The notes below the pieces were generated by a model. It was not told where the DNA came from. It made no database searches and worked only from the letters and a program-made list of their open reading frames with translations. Positions 10,944 through 22,264 of a DNA stretch of 64,000 nucleotides are shown in pieces. Source of the DNA: Collybiopsis luxurians FD-317 M1 (lineage: Eukaryota; Basidiomycota; Agaricomycetes; Agaricales; Omphalotaceae); the NCBI GenBank assembly GCA_000827265.1, contig KN834791.1, positions 93,984 to 157,983 on the forward strand, written 5' to 3'. Within the stretch, counting starts at the first letter, position 1; every line of letters starts with the position of its first letter. The position numbers were made by a program, and so were the translations under genes.

Positions 10944-13930
10944 ATGCCTCGCCTAGGATCTGAAATGCCCCCCGATGAAGAAGCCAACAATGTACTGAAG
11001 AGTGTCCTTTCACGCTTCAATCCCAGCTATGGCCTTGGCAATATGTCTCCAAGTATCTATGATACAGCCTGGGTATCAATGATTACCAAAGACAACAAAT
11101 GGCTTTTCCCTGCTACCTTCCACTACCTCCTTGAACACCAGGATCCTGAGTCCGGGGGGTGGGAGTCATCCTCCACCACTGACTCTATCTTGAACACTCT
11201 CAGTGCCTTACTTTCAATGAAACAGCATGAGTCAGATGACCCAACACTGTCTGACCATATACGGAGCGCCGAGTTATACTTGACTTCTCAACTAAACTCC
11301 TGGGATATTTCTAAAGCGGAACGTGTAGGATTTGAGCTCACCATCCCAACTATGTTATCTCTACTTTCGGAGTTGGGAATTGACTTTTCTTTTCCCCAAC
11401 GATCCTTCCTCATGCTTCTGAATTCTGCGAAACTGTCAAAACTCAGTCCGGAGAAGATATATCAGAGTCGAACCCCTATCTTGCACTCCCTCGAAGGGCT
11501 CATTGAACATATCGACTTTGATTGTCTTGCCCATCACAAATGTCATGGCAGCTTCATGGCGTCTCCGAGCTCGACCGCAGCATACCTAATATATGCGTCT
11601 GCTTGGGATGATGACTGCGAAAACTATTTGAAGGAAGTCCTATCTCAGAGTGAGATTAATGGGAAAGGTTCAGTCCCTTGTGCATGGCCTACCACCTTCT
11701 TCGAGTTGTCATGGGTGAGTGGCGAGCCTATCTTACCCTCATATCAATCTTAGTCTATGACGTAGATTGTATGCAATCTTCACGATGGCGGTTTTAATTT
11801 CAACAATTTAAATCCAGAGTCTGTCACTGCAATAGCTAAAATTCTCAATGAGGGGATTGAGGCAGGTGGTGGTGTTGTTGGGTTTGGTAATTTAATTCCC
11901 ATAATGAGGATTTACAGATTGATCTATCATCTTTCTAGCATTGGACATCGGAGAAGATGCTGACGACAGCGCAAAAGCTCTTACTGCACTACATCATCTC
12001 GGCTCTCATAAATCTCTTGCTCCCCTTTGCAAGGCTTTTGAGCTTGAAACTCATTTTCAGTGCTATCCGTATGAACGCAATCCGAGCTTGACCGCCCACT
12101 GCAACATCCTCTCTGCACTGCTTGAAGTAGGGGCATTAGAACTGACCGAAGATTTCAATAAAGAAAAGCTTGCAGAGTCTGTACTGAAAGCTGTTTCCTT
12201 TATCTCTGAGGCTTGGTGGACTACAAACAGTGAAATAGAAGATAAATGGGTATGTTTATTCGACATCCAGCTGATATTCTAACCTAGTTTCTGATGCCCA
12301 GCACGACTCTCCGTATTATATTTACCTGGTCATCGCGCAAAGCTTATCCAAATTTATGCTGCTGTTCAACCAAGGACACTTTGCTAGGTTCCCTGAAATT
12401 CTTGTGCAGACAAAGATACCAATTGCGCTGTTCCAAATCCTGATCAGAATTTTGCAATCGCAAAGATCAGATGGCTCTTGGGGCTCATGCGAAGAGACTG
12501 CGTATGCCCTCCTTGCTCTTACCGAACTAGCATCCCTTCCCTTCATCTCCATCATGCATGATACCATTCAGAAGGTAGTTCATCCTGGTCGCGAATTTCT
12601 ACAGCTTAGTTTGACAGAGAATCAGGATTCTGGCGACCGAATCTGCCTGTGGATTGATAAAGTCAACTATCGCATTCCGCCTGTTTCCTACTCCTATATT
12701 CTTGCCGCCCTTCGCGCGACGGCTTGTCCTATTCCTGATTCTACTATGGTGTATGGGGAGCTTGACCGTCTGATCCTTATCCCGGTCAAAAGGGTGGCTG
12801 GATTTTTGCGCTTCTATCGGAAGATGCCTCTGTTTCAAGAGTGTGAAGATTGGCAACTATTGGCATACATTGCAGAAGGATATCTGTACATGCCCATCCT
12901 CGAGGAGGTTCGCAACAGTGTATTTGGTAGGGAAGGAATGGGCAAAGAACCCTACATTGAATATATTCCGTTCAGCTGGACAAGCGCCAATGCAATGCAC
13001 AAGAAATATTCATGTCCACAGAACTGTTTCGTTCTTATGACTATTAGTCTGGCTGATGTAAATTCTCTATCATCTATCTCAATTGGTCCTGACCCGTCGT
13101 AGTATCAGGTAGATGAGTTCTTTGACTCCATGGTTCAGGATCAAGGGAAAGCTGCACTCCCTACCCTTCGAAGAGCTTTGGACAACATATTTGGTGCTCT
13201 CAACCTCGGTCACGACATCGCGGATTTCGACTGTGGGGATGGTCCATACTCCCATATGGTCCAATACATGCACAAGTGTATATCATTCATTATCAACTAT
13301 CCCACCTTGCAGAAAGCAGCGTATTACGACCAAACTCATCTAAGGCGGGAACTCAAAGCGTACCTACTTGGCATGATACAACAGACAGAAGACAATACTG
13401 TCTACGCTGCTCAACTTAGTTGGGAAACTGTTATGCACCCAGCAGCTTCCTACTTGAAATGGGTGAGGACTCTTGCTTCCGAACATGTAGCCGGACTCTG
13501 TTCGGCGGCATTCTTCATGTGCCACCTCTCTCCTGGTGTTGACGTCTTTCCCACACCAGAGCTCAAGTTTATTGCACAAGACTGCGTCACGCACATGTCT
13601 GTTCTCTGTCGCATCTGGAATGATTTGGGCAGCATGAAACGAGATGTAGCAGAGCGAAATATCAATGGAATGAACTTTCCTGAGTTCACGAACATGACCG
13701 AGGCGGATATCAAAGTGGAGATGAGACGGATTTTGGACTACGAGCGTCGATGCCTCCACACTTCGCTTGGAGAGTTCCGCAAGAGAGCGAAGGAAGTCAT
13801 GGGCAGCACGCAGGGGGACAATCTAGCTGATGCATTCCATCTATTCTTTGGAGGCGCCGAAGTCTATAATGCAATCTATGACCTGAAGGATATCAGTGCT
13901 TGGAAACTCTCATTGCTGAATGGACAATGA
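10944..13930 (+). CDS. Bifunctional diterpene synthase 2 (class II + class I, CPS/KS type)
   Basis: Close paralogue of synthase 1 with the same five-exon structure: 10944-11714, 11766-11886, 11939-12249, 12302-13057 and 13109-13930, giving 926 aa. There is one extra residue in the N-terminal domain (HQDPESGGWE). All key motifs are kept: SPSIYDTAW, class II DADD (about 304-307), class I DEFFD formed across the last splice site, and NDLGSMKRD as second metal site. No frameshift or stop is seen in any exon, so both copies are probably functional. Differences are scattered substitutions, including some next to the metal motifs (W to L after ND). An in-frame ATG 30 bp upstream would add ten residues. 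The lower ATG is preferred because it aligns with copy 1. Confidence 0.93.
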
Positions 13931-14104
13931 CTTGATATACTTATTTTTTGTTTGAAGATCTTGCTATATACGTAGTGTATCTGTTCAAGTCAATGTTCTT
14001 AAGACTGTTAGTGAATTGAATATGCATACCCAAGTAAGCTCAATACTAGGTAGTACTAGACGGTCGGATTAATCGACTACATAATCATTGCTAGAATTCT
14101 TAAG
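13931..14104. other. 3' flank of diterpene synthase 2
   Basis: The sequence after the stop codon resembles that after synthase 1 (CTTGATATACTTATT, with CAATACTAGGTAGT further on), so the duplicated unit includes the 3' untranslated region. Nothing else is recognisable. Confidence 0.5.
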
Positions 14105-14345
14105 TCCGGAGAGCATCGCGTATGCATATGGTAGTATGGACCTTTGGTTACACTTACGATATGGGCTGTTGGAGGACGAGAAGGGTTAATGTTGATAGTT
14201 GTAGAAAAACGAAGCGAAAAAAAAGAAAACTTACTCAACATACAAGGGCTATTGTGCATTTCGTTTGGCCCTCAACAGTAGAAGTTGTTGGTAAGCTGTT
14301 GAGCTTGGCCGAGCTTCAGATTCATGAAATCCCGAAATGAAAAGT
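14105..14345 (-). pseudogene. Relic of an intradiol dioxygenase gene
   Basis: About 230 bp match, on the same relative strand, the exon 2/intron/exon 3 junction of the intact intradiol dioxygenase at 50.1-51.5 kb (compare with about 50927-51130). The shared landmarks are the GTAGTA(T/C)GGACCTT block, the GGGCTGTTG acceptor region, the intron with AAAGGAAGC-like purines, and TGAGCTTGG followed by GCTTCAGATTCA. The rest of the gene is absent and the fragment has indels, so it is dead. It lies between synthase 2 and the second broken coatomer copy. Confidence 0.75.
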
Positions 14346-14414
14346 TTCTTTTGTAGTAGAGAAGGTATGTGTAAACAGTCCGGCCCGAAGACCGAGACCA
14401 CATCGGACTGCGTT

Positions 14415-15907
14415 TAGCTCGGCAGTTGGGATAAAGATGCCCTTTTTATGAAGGTTCCCTCCTCGGTGCTCGTGGAAATGGATTTGTGATCTTCTGGGAC
14501 TGGGAAATGGGTGATATCGTACGAAGGGTGGATGTCGATGAGAAGAACGTAAGTTTGCCTTTGTGTCGTCCTTGTGGCCAATCCATCAATTCTGTTCGTA
14601 TTATAGATTTGCTGGTCAACAACCAACTCTCGTGTTGCCATTATCGCTGATGACCCGTTCTACATCCTCCGTTTTGACCGTGACGCATTCGAAAAAAAGC
14701 AGGCCAAATGGGTGGAAAATTTTAACGAAGGGGTCGAGGAAGCCTTCGAAGTTATCGCTGAAGTGTCGGAAGCGTAAGTTTGGATAATGTCCTCTGTTAA
14801 TGGTATTTCTCTGACTTCTTCCGAAGTGTGACAACTGCCAAATGGAATGGAGACTGTCTCATTTATACGATAGCTTTCAACCGACATTAGAGACGTGAGC
14901 TCTACTGATAATTTTATAGCCCTCTATATCTCCTCTCCTACCTCCCTGCCCAAACCCGAACCTATCTTACGGATCTCAATGTGTATTCGTACCAACTTTC
15001 TCTTGCCGTAGTCGAATAGAAATGGAAGAGGCAGTGAACATTTTCAGGTATGTATTATTTCTGAATCTTTCTGTTTGTCCACGGCTTGTTGACCATTCCT
15101 GTAGCGAGGATAGAGTAAGACTAGTGAGATTCTTAGAAGGCCGGGCTCGCTCTCAAAACTGGCCACCGACTCGATTACAAATTTGAGTTGGCGCTGCAGT
15201 TAGATGATCTCGAGATTGCGTTGGACATTGTTTGTGCCGAAGCGGAAGGTGTATCGAAATCTGCCGCGATATCGACGGAGATTAATCTAGAATCAATAAC
15301 AAAGTGGAAATCTCTTGGGGAACGTGCGCTTACTGCGTGGAGGTCTGATCCGGCGAAAGAGTGCTTTGAGAATGCGGGTAACCTTGGGGTGTTGATGTTG
15401 CTGTTGATGAGTATGGGAGGACAGGGTGAGGTTGAGTGGGGACCGAACTTTACTTTTTGCTAAATATCTTCGTTTATATCCTTAGATGAAATTTTGAAAC
15501 TTGCCGAACGCGCAGAACGAGAAGGACAAAGTAACCTGGCATGGAGTATTTGGTGGACGACTGGCGAGCGGAAGCGATGTGTTGAGCTGCTGATAAAGAT
15601 AGGGAGGGAGAGTGAGGCAGCGCTGTTTGCCAGGACCTATTCTCGTAGGTGAGTTTCATTCCTAGTTTCTGCAACGATTCTTCCAAAATGACTGAACGTG
15701 CCCTCTTTCGACAGTCTTGGACCTAAAACCGTAATCTCTTGGCAATCCGAGCTAAAGACCAAAGATCGACCGAAGACCGCGGAGACAATTGCGAACCCGG
15801 ATGTGAAACCGGCAATCTTCGAGAAAGGATGGGAAGTTATTAATGAGAAGGCGCGTGGGGAGACACCGCAGACAGAACCGCCAGTTTTGGTTGATGTTGA
15901 CGCGTAG
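14415..15907 (+). pseudogene. Truncated coatomer beta' copy 2 (psi-SEC27)
   Basis: A second 5'-truncated copy of the SEC27 3' half, starting in the same exon as the first (CTCGGCAGTTGGGAT) and ending with the homologous stop. It shares with the copy at 6.8-9.2 kb the deletion in exon 4 (the sequence passes straight from AACCGACATT to the splice donor). It has further losses of its own, around 15017 (loss of the YQIAVIKG segment) and 15120-15160, and lacks the proline-rich linker. It does not carry the fold-back element. C-terminal exons are still readable (TKWKSLGERALTAWR, AWSIWWTTGE). It cannot make a functional subunit. Confidence 0.9.
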
Positions 15908-16773
15908 AGAGTATGGACTCTTTCAAAGTTGCACATGAAGGTGTTCATGGTTCACCCGGATCTCGCACCTAGTCTTGGTCTGATGGAAGGAATGCTCAAT
16001 TCGACAAATATAGAAATGTCAAAGCGTTGGATATCAAAAGGGAACTTGATCTTGCATTCATGTTCGTCAGCAATGCGCTATTAGTATTAAGTTGATAGTA
16101 AAGTCAACAGGGCATCACAATTTATCTATATCCTGCGAAGGAGCAAAAGTGATACAAAAACCCAAAGCCCATCTCCCTGTCGGGCTCTTCTTGCTCTTTC
16201 CCTTTTTCTTTTCTTCTTCTCCTCCTCGGTCTCAGGTCCCTTGGTTATATCACGAGCACGAGAATACCTTTAAGAGAAGACAAGGTCATTATTTCAATTG
16301 TATCCATCACTGACATTCCACCCTTAAGAGTTTTTCGAGGCACGAATTTCTGCGGATCGCTGTCATAGTTGCAATCGTTAAATACAGACCAGCGAATTTC
16401 AAGCATATTAATTTACTCTGAATAAGCCATCATACATTGTTCGATTTTACTTGACGGAAATTTGTAGCCTTTTTGAGTGACGCTCTCTTCTATCGATCTA
16501 TCTTATCCCAAACTAGGATCCAGCGCTTATTATGCGCGTGTGACCACTTCTTGCCATCGCTGGTTCGTGATTCGGTCCGTCGTCACCTTTTTCGACGATG
16601 TAGTTAATCTCAGGTTAATATTCCAAATAACTGTATCACATGCGCAACGCTATCCTAGCATCTCCTTTTCTACGGCGACTTTGCACTTCATATCGATCTT
16701 CCATATGCAAATACTAGATCCATCGACGTACGGGGGAGAGACAAAAAGTCAGCTGCTACTGTGGCCAAGCCGA
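15908..16773. other. Gene-free stretch
   Basis: After about 120 bp resembling the SEC27 3' flank, I see no coding exon, repeat or RNA. There is a pyrimidine-rich run near 16190-16230. Confidence 0.4.
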
Positions 16774-17192
16774 CTAGTCAGAGCAGGCATCTTGGTATTC
16801 GATTTGAACACCGGCAGGGATGTTATTGACGTTGTACTGGTACCTATAAGCAGTTCGTCGGTAAATGATAGACGTTTTTGTGGAATAGCAGGAGCGCTCA
16901 CCAGATGTAATGACCTTGCTGCTGGCTCCCATAGTTCAGTCGAATGCGACTACACTAGATTGGGTTCAAGTTCATTAGTTAATTCGAGACGTAATTCTGT
17001 AAAAAAAAAAAATGCTGCGTAACCTACAGGCTTTTCAAAGGTGCATCTATCCGCTCCACCGTGAGGTGGGCAGTTGATCAGGTTGGCAGGGTCACCAGGA
17101 TCGGTGATGCGGCGCTCGAGGTTCGAGGTGGAGGCAGCAGAAGCAGCTGCGACAAAGGTGGCGAGGATGGCAAAGGTAGTAGAGAATTGCAT
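16774..17192 (-). CDS. Small secreted cysteine-containing protein A
   Basis: Three exons (17192-17028, 16954-16902, 16843-16774) join in phase to a 95-aa protein. The N-terminus MQFSTTFAILATF followed by an alanine-rich run is a clear signal peptide. A possible dibasic processing site (LERR) follows at about 26-29. The mature part has four cysteines (about 41, 50, 56 and 93) and ends DACSD. Two of the introns fall at the same positions as in protein B, and the two proteins differ at only a handful of residues. No known family is recognised. Size, secretion signal and paired cysteines make it an effector-like or cell-surface protein by inference only. It is transcribed away from copy B. Confidence 0.85.
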
Positions 17193-17282
17193 TCCGATGT
17201 GTGTTAAGCAAGTGGTGGGTTCAGAGGAGAGGTAATAGTAGAGACAGAAGACTCTGAGGTTTGTCTGGGTTTTTCGATAGCT

Positions 17283-17290
17283 TTTATATG
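17283..17290 (-). promoter_or_regulatory. TATA box of secreted protein A
   Basis: Reading on the minus strand, CATATAAAAGCT lies about 90 bp before the start codon. The same box, in the same context (GAATCATATAAAAGCT), precedes copy B. Confidence 0.55.
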
Positions 17291-18369
17291 ATTCTAGCAA
17301 GGCCCAAATGGGAAACAACTTTGCGTATTGATTTTTTTGTGAATCATGACGTGAGTTCATGCTGAATAGAAAATAAAGAACCTATCCTATACCAACATTA
17401 TTTGGAATTACTCCTACTCAGATGTTTTACACTTAACGAAACCCGAGACCAACGGATCCGTTCATACCCAAGTATTTCAATCGAAATGTAGGCTGATACT
17501 CAAGGCGTTTCGAAGTTGTTCAAAATCCTAAGGCCGCTTTCGAGTTGTCAGCCTTAATGACCGACAAAAGAGCTCTGACCGATAAGCGTCGCGAGCTTCA
17601 CGGGATGATATTCAAAATACCGAGGATATCGGTGAAGAGTGGTACACAGCTGTGATTGAGTCGCATGGAAATTACATACTTTTTAGCTCAAGGAATCATC
17701 AGTCGGAACGACCGACTAGGGCATAGCAGTAGAAAGTTCGGATCATCAATAAAGAATGCTATTCGATTGATACTACATGTGCTTACGATCGTAAGTGCAC
17801 CAAGCATTACGCGAAACTCAAAATTATGTGGCATTTCCGGAAAGCTTTTACCATTCTAGGCACACAATCTCCGAAATGACCCAGTGCCCACTTTGTGCGT
17901 TGGCGTTGCGGTCGTAAATATACAATATGTGTATGGAGCCCAACACAAAATGGGATATCCAAGAAGCAACTGAATTAAGATAACACGACGGAAGCTAATG
18001 GTATGCATTGAAGTCGGTTGAATGTATTATTCTCGTACTTACTCTCAGAGCTGTGGTCTCCGAGTAAGTAATTTCGCTGAACCAGTTCCGAGTCGGCCGA
18101 CAGGCAAACAGTTTCATCCTCCCCTTGGCAAGCTTTTGTAGCGGGAGCATCCAGATGTTGCATGTTAGTAGATCCAAGCGTTCTCAGTTCTGCTGATTAC
18201 TGATGCAGCCGATAAATCTTTCAGAAGTAGATTGGGAATTTCGAGAAGCGAATAATATTCAATGGAATTGAGTTACCATCCTCGGTCCCTTTAGTATGCA
18301 TCGGCGTCACGAGTCTTGCCAAAAAAATCAACACCCAAAGTTGTTTCCCATATAGGCCTTGTCGGAATC

Positions 18370-18377
18370 ATATAAAA
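18370..18377 (+). promoter_or_regulatory. TATA box of secreted protein B
   Basis: ATATAAAA about 90 bp before the start codon, matching the box of copy A. Confidence 0.55.
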
Positions 18378-18466
18378 GCTCAGCTAAGAAAGGCCAAAAG
18401 AGCTCCAGAGTCCTCTGTCTCTACCACCTCTCCTCTAAACTCACCACTTGTTTAACACACACCGGA

Positions 18467-18880
18467 ATGCAACTCTCTACTACCTTTGCCATCCTCGCCA
18501 CCTTTGTCGCAGCTGCTTCTGCTGCCTCCACCTCGAACCTCGAGCGTCGCATTACCGATCCTGGTGATCCTGCCAACTTGATCAATTGCCCACCTCACGG
18601 TGGAGCGGATAGATGCACCTTTGAAAAGCCTGTAAGTTTTCCCTGCAATTTTATAGAATTACATCTAGAATTAGAACTAACAAACTTAAACTGTATCTAG
18701 TGCAGTCGCATTCGACTGAACTATGGGAGCCAACAGCAAGGTCATTACATTTGGTGAGCACCCTGCTATTCCAAGAAAATGTCTACCATTTACCGACGGA
18801 CTGCATATAGGTACCAGTACAATGTCGATAACATCCCTGCCGGTATTCAACTCGAGTTCCAAGACGCCTGCTCTAGTTAG
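18467..18880 (+). CDS. Small secreted cysteine-containing protein B
   Basis: Three exons (18467-18631, 18701-18753, 18811-18880) give 95 aa: a signal peptide (MQLSTTFAILATF plus an alanine-rich stretch), the segment LERRITDPGDPANLINCPP, and then CSRIRLNYGSQQQGHYIW and a C-terminus DACSS. Four cysteines are conserved with copy A. The tryptophan codon is split by the second intron in both. The gene sits in a segment duplicated near 40.4 kb, where the third family member is broken. No domain name can be given. It is probably a secreted protein of unknown function. Confidence 0.85.
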
Positions 18881-19924
18881 TGGGCTTGGCCACAGTAGCA
18901 GCTGCCTTTTGTCTCCTCAGAGGACTTGGTGTTCGCATATGGAAGAGTGACATGAAGTGCAAAGTCGCTGTTGGAAAGGGGCCGCTAGGATAATATTGTG
19001 CATGTGGAACAGTTATTGGTTATTCAATATAAACTTGAGACTGACTAGTACACTTCATCAAGAAGAGGAAACAGAGAACCAAATCAGATGATGAGTAGTG
19101 TACTTAATGACCCAAGACCTGGATATACGCAGATTCAACTTCCAGATAAGACTCTTGTGTTGATCGAACATGTGAATATGGAGTCTGGGTAGGGAAAACT
19201 AGACTCGTTGGTGTGGTATATGAATGTCAGAGGTCAATGTTCAGTCCCAGTTTCAGCAGTTTGGTTTGGGCTTGATTCTGCACAGGCTTTGGGGAGATAA
19301 TCACGAAAGAACAAGTGAGCTTGGCTGAGCGTCTAGTTTATGAGTGCCCGCAAAAGAGAACTCATCGTTTGAGCGAAAAGAAGATTTTGAACAGCGACGA
19401 ATTCCCTGACTGCAGGAGGACAATATATAAACATAGTCAAATGTGCGACCTTCTGCAAAGCTTACTCAGTGATAATCTCAGCCTCTGCGCGAAACAGTGA
19501 AACAATGAAGAAGACGTAGACTGCCTCGTAACTGCGCTGGTGTATACATCAGCGGTTATCAGCGTGAGTCGATTTCGATTTCGCTCACCCTCAGCCCTCC
19601 CAAATTTAGCGATGACAGACTGAGTGTTCAAAAGCCCTGACCCCAAACCTGTGTTCTGGTACTATCCACCTTCTCAGACTCTTATGCGGTACCCTGCCAT
19701 ACTGCCTTTCGTTCAGGGTTCTTCAAACACCAATCCTTCTGCTAGTTTGTGCTGTAATGGCACGTTCTACCCATCTTAAAAACTGCTGCTTTTTTTCAGT
19801 TTAAAACAAGTTTACAGGAATTGCCTCAGTCCCCTCGTAGCACATGGTAAGAACTCCTTGTGTATTTAGTATTTCCCTACCTGCAAATCCATCTTTTCCC
19901 AGTGGATCATCTGCTTTGCCATAT

Positions 19925-20620
19925 TTTCTGACTCTATTCGTCTTAAACTCTCTCATCGCATCTAAGTAGCAGCGATGACGACAGTGCTATTGGGCTCTTC
20001 ATCTCCCAATGCAAGCTCTAAGACCTCAGCTGCACTTGCAAAGATCAGTTCAAGTTTGGACCATCCGCCTCCTTATTGAACCTATACAAGCCCTGAAGAG
20101 TGCAAAGGACTTGAGGAAGAACTAAAATTGCAGTTTCCATTGGCAAAGAACACAGTGAGTTAGACGTTCACACTCTCTTCCTCTTACCAAGTCTAACTGC
20201 ACTTGAAAGCATCAATGAAGTTTGTCAAGGACCCTTCAGGGCAGCGTCTATCCTGACCAACCTCCTCCGAGTTATCAGCCCTTCTCTCTTTACGGCAAAT
20301 AAGAACACACTCTCATCTCAAATCTCTTTTCTTACTAGCATATTTTCTCAGTCGACCATTGATCAACTGCTTGCTTTAGCTTCCAAGCCTATCAAACCTG
20401 CCCTTGTCATTGTACTTTCCTCCCTTCCTCCTCCAGTCCTTCCACTTAAAAAGCACTCAAATCTCATCTTAAATTATCTCCTCTGACTTCAGCACATAAT
20501 TGACATCTGCCATTGCTCTACTTCTTCTGGCTACCAACTTCACCAGGATATTTTTCATACAAATGGGACTTGAGATAATCTCCCTTCTATCACTCTTACT
20601 TCACCTGCTACTACCTGTTG
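19925..20620 (+). repeat. Repeat M2, copy a
   Basis: First of four copies of an unknown sequence (others at about 23.2, 43.3 and 48.5 kb). The common landmarks are TCTAAACTCTC, CTGTACTTGCAAAG, GAAGGACTTGA and the splice-donor-like CACAGTGAGTTAG. The longest open reading, from about 20210, contains TNLLRVISPS and DQLLALASKPIKPALV. It has no obvious start and matches no family I know. It could be exons of a decayed gene or part of an unclassified mobile element. Confidence 0.5.
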
Positions 20621-21154
20621 AAACTAGATTCCTCTACTCCACTAAAGTGCATAAGTACTGGTCTAAGTTTATTCTATGTAGTGTAACACGATCTCATATT
20701 CATTAAGGACGCATCGACATCATGTGATCCTTCTTTCAAGTTTTATGCAATGATGCAAAGTCAATGGTCTATCCTATTGTAATCCTGAGTAGTTCCCTCT
20801 GCCATGAGTGAGTATCAAACAGAGAAAAATCATGTGGGATCTGGTAACAACTATCCTTACAACAAAACTCAAGTTCAAGATATTTCTCACTTTTGACCTG
20901 AGAGATGCAGGGGAGCCTGCATTTTTTGCTTGCAATTGAGGAGGTGAGCAAGTGGGTGAGTGATGTAATACAAGAAATATGAAAAGCTCATAGACTTCAT
21001 GATTAAACTTTCAAAATGAATACAGCTTCTTGTTGCGAATCCATAAATAATTATTGTTGAACTTGTAAATTTATTTCTGGCTGCCAGAAAAAAGGGATAT
21101 TCTGAGAATACGTCGGCGCATTATGCACCCAGAAGATGCACCAAACTCAAAAAT
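20621..21154. other. Gene-free stretch at the left edge of the CpG-poor block
   Basis: No coding signal or repeat is recognised. CpG becomes rare from about here to 36 kb. Confidence 0.4.
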
Positions 21155-22264
21155 ACTGACAGGTTTGCTCATATTAAAGACCATGGAACCTGGTGAAGCA
21201 GCACTATGACAGTATTGGCAACAGGTTGCTAGGGTCATCACATCTGTATAACTGGGTTGAGAGACTGTCATAGTCTGTGGAGAGGCTTGGATAGCATACA
21301 GGCATCTTCTGAGTAACAGTTAAGTTAATCTTGCAGGAAAAAAATTACTCATCAACCAAGCCTCTAAAAATGCCATTTGAGCAATCCATTAGTAAATTCC
21401 TGGCCTGTACAAGCCAGATTAGCCTCAAAATTTCTACAGAGTGGCCAGAAGAGATACATATGTGCCTAGTTATGTACTTACATGCTGACTATCTGTAGTC
21501 AATATGGTGCCGGGCTCAAGCCAATGTTATAAATTTGAGCCCCTATTTTCACAACTTAATCCAAGACCATAACTACGATGTCAACCACATCTGAGTCCAC
21601 CAAAACTGAATGAGTCATTTTATACTCTTCAGTGCAGCTTGCTCCTTTTCCATCCCCCCTGATGCTGCCACTCACCTCAAATACAATGATGCCCACTTCC
21701 GCCAACATCCAATCCTCACCTGATCCACGCTGAAAAACTCTTGAATGGAAGTGGTTCAACACAGCCCCACCATGTTGGACCTATTTCTTTCTAGCCGGCT
21801 TACATATAACAGTGCCACTTTTCCTCTGCACCTACAGAGTCCCCACCAAAATTCCCACATTTCTAATTCTGTATGCAGTCCAACTCACCATTGTCATTAG
21901 TATGAATTTTACAACTCTCGCTGAGCACAGAGAGGACATTCTTTTTATCATACTCTTTTTAGTTACCTTTAGTATGCCTAGACTTTTTCTCAACTTGCTG
22001 TTAATTAACCTATTGTTAGGTTTTTTCATGGCATCTGCCACTCCCATCCCACACTCCTCATTGCAGTCTGAAGCAGTGACTACTGCATTCATTGTAGTTG
22101 TCCAAGTCCTACTCTCTGCAATTGTGGCTATCCCATTCTCTATCATTGTCTTTATGTGCACTTCCCAAGCAAGGTTTCAAGAGGATATTGGAAACAGAAC
22201 TCGATTCAAGTGTATGTTTAAACATCATTCCAACTTGGTTTGGCGAGATCATTCTTTTGATTAG
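21155..22264 (+). pseudogene. M1 membrane-protein family, copy 1 (CpG-decayed)
   Basis: The segment matches 41590-42660 over its full length, including the upstream block that begins CTGACAGGTTTGCTCAT. Its start codon aligns at 21577. A stop follows after about 10 codons (GAA TGA), where the other two copies have CGG or CGA. The rest, from about 21780, is open to 22264 and encodes about four hydrophobic helices, then RFQEDIGN and FKHHSNLVW. Unlike copies 2 and 3, the frame is continuous across the middle helix because one T is absent (CTATTGTTAGG). Family unknown; predicted integral membrane protein. Confidence 0.7.

Larger units (their letters stand above)
17193..18466. other. Divergent intergenic region between secreted proteins A and B
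   Basis: The outer ends are inverted copies of each other: the TATA region and the motif AAAGTTGTTTCCCAT occur at about 17300-17340 and, inverted, at 18325-18355. The middle 900 bp hold no recognisable gene. The arrangement is that of an inverted gene duplication with a single-copy centre. Confidence 0.6.
18359..19300. repeat. Segmental duplicate of 40360-41190 (secreted-protein locus)
   Basis: The whole stretch from the 5' leader of protein B through about 400 bp of 3' flank matches the locus of the broken third copy. Shared downstream landmarks include GTGCAAAGT(C/T)GC(T/C)GTTGGAA, TATGAATGTCAGAGGT and GCACAGGCTTTGGGGA. It joins the adjacent M1/M2 homology into one larger paralogous block. 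Confidence 0.75.

Noticed and set aside
2..15907. Complete terpenoid biosynthetic gene cluster
   Set aside because: No P450, prenyl-diphosphate synthase, dehydrogenase or transporter is found next to the synthases; the neighbours are coatomer fragments.
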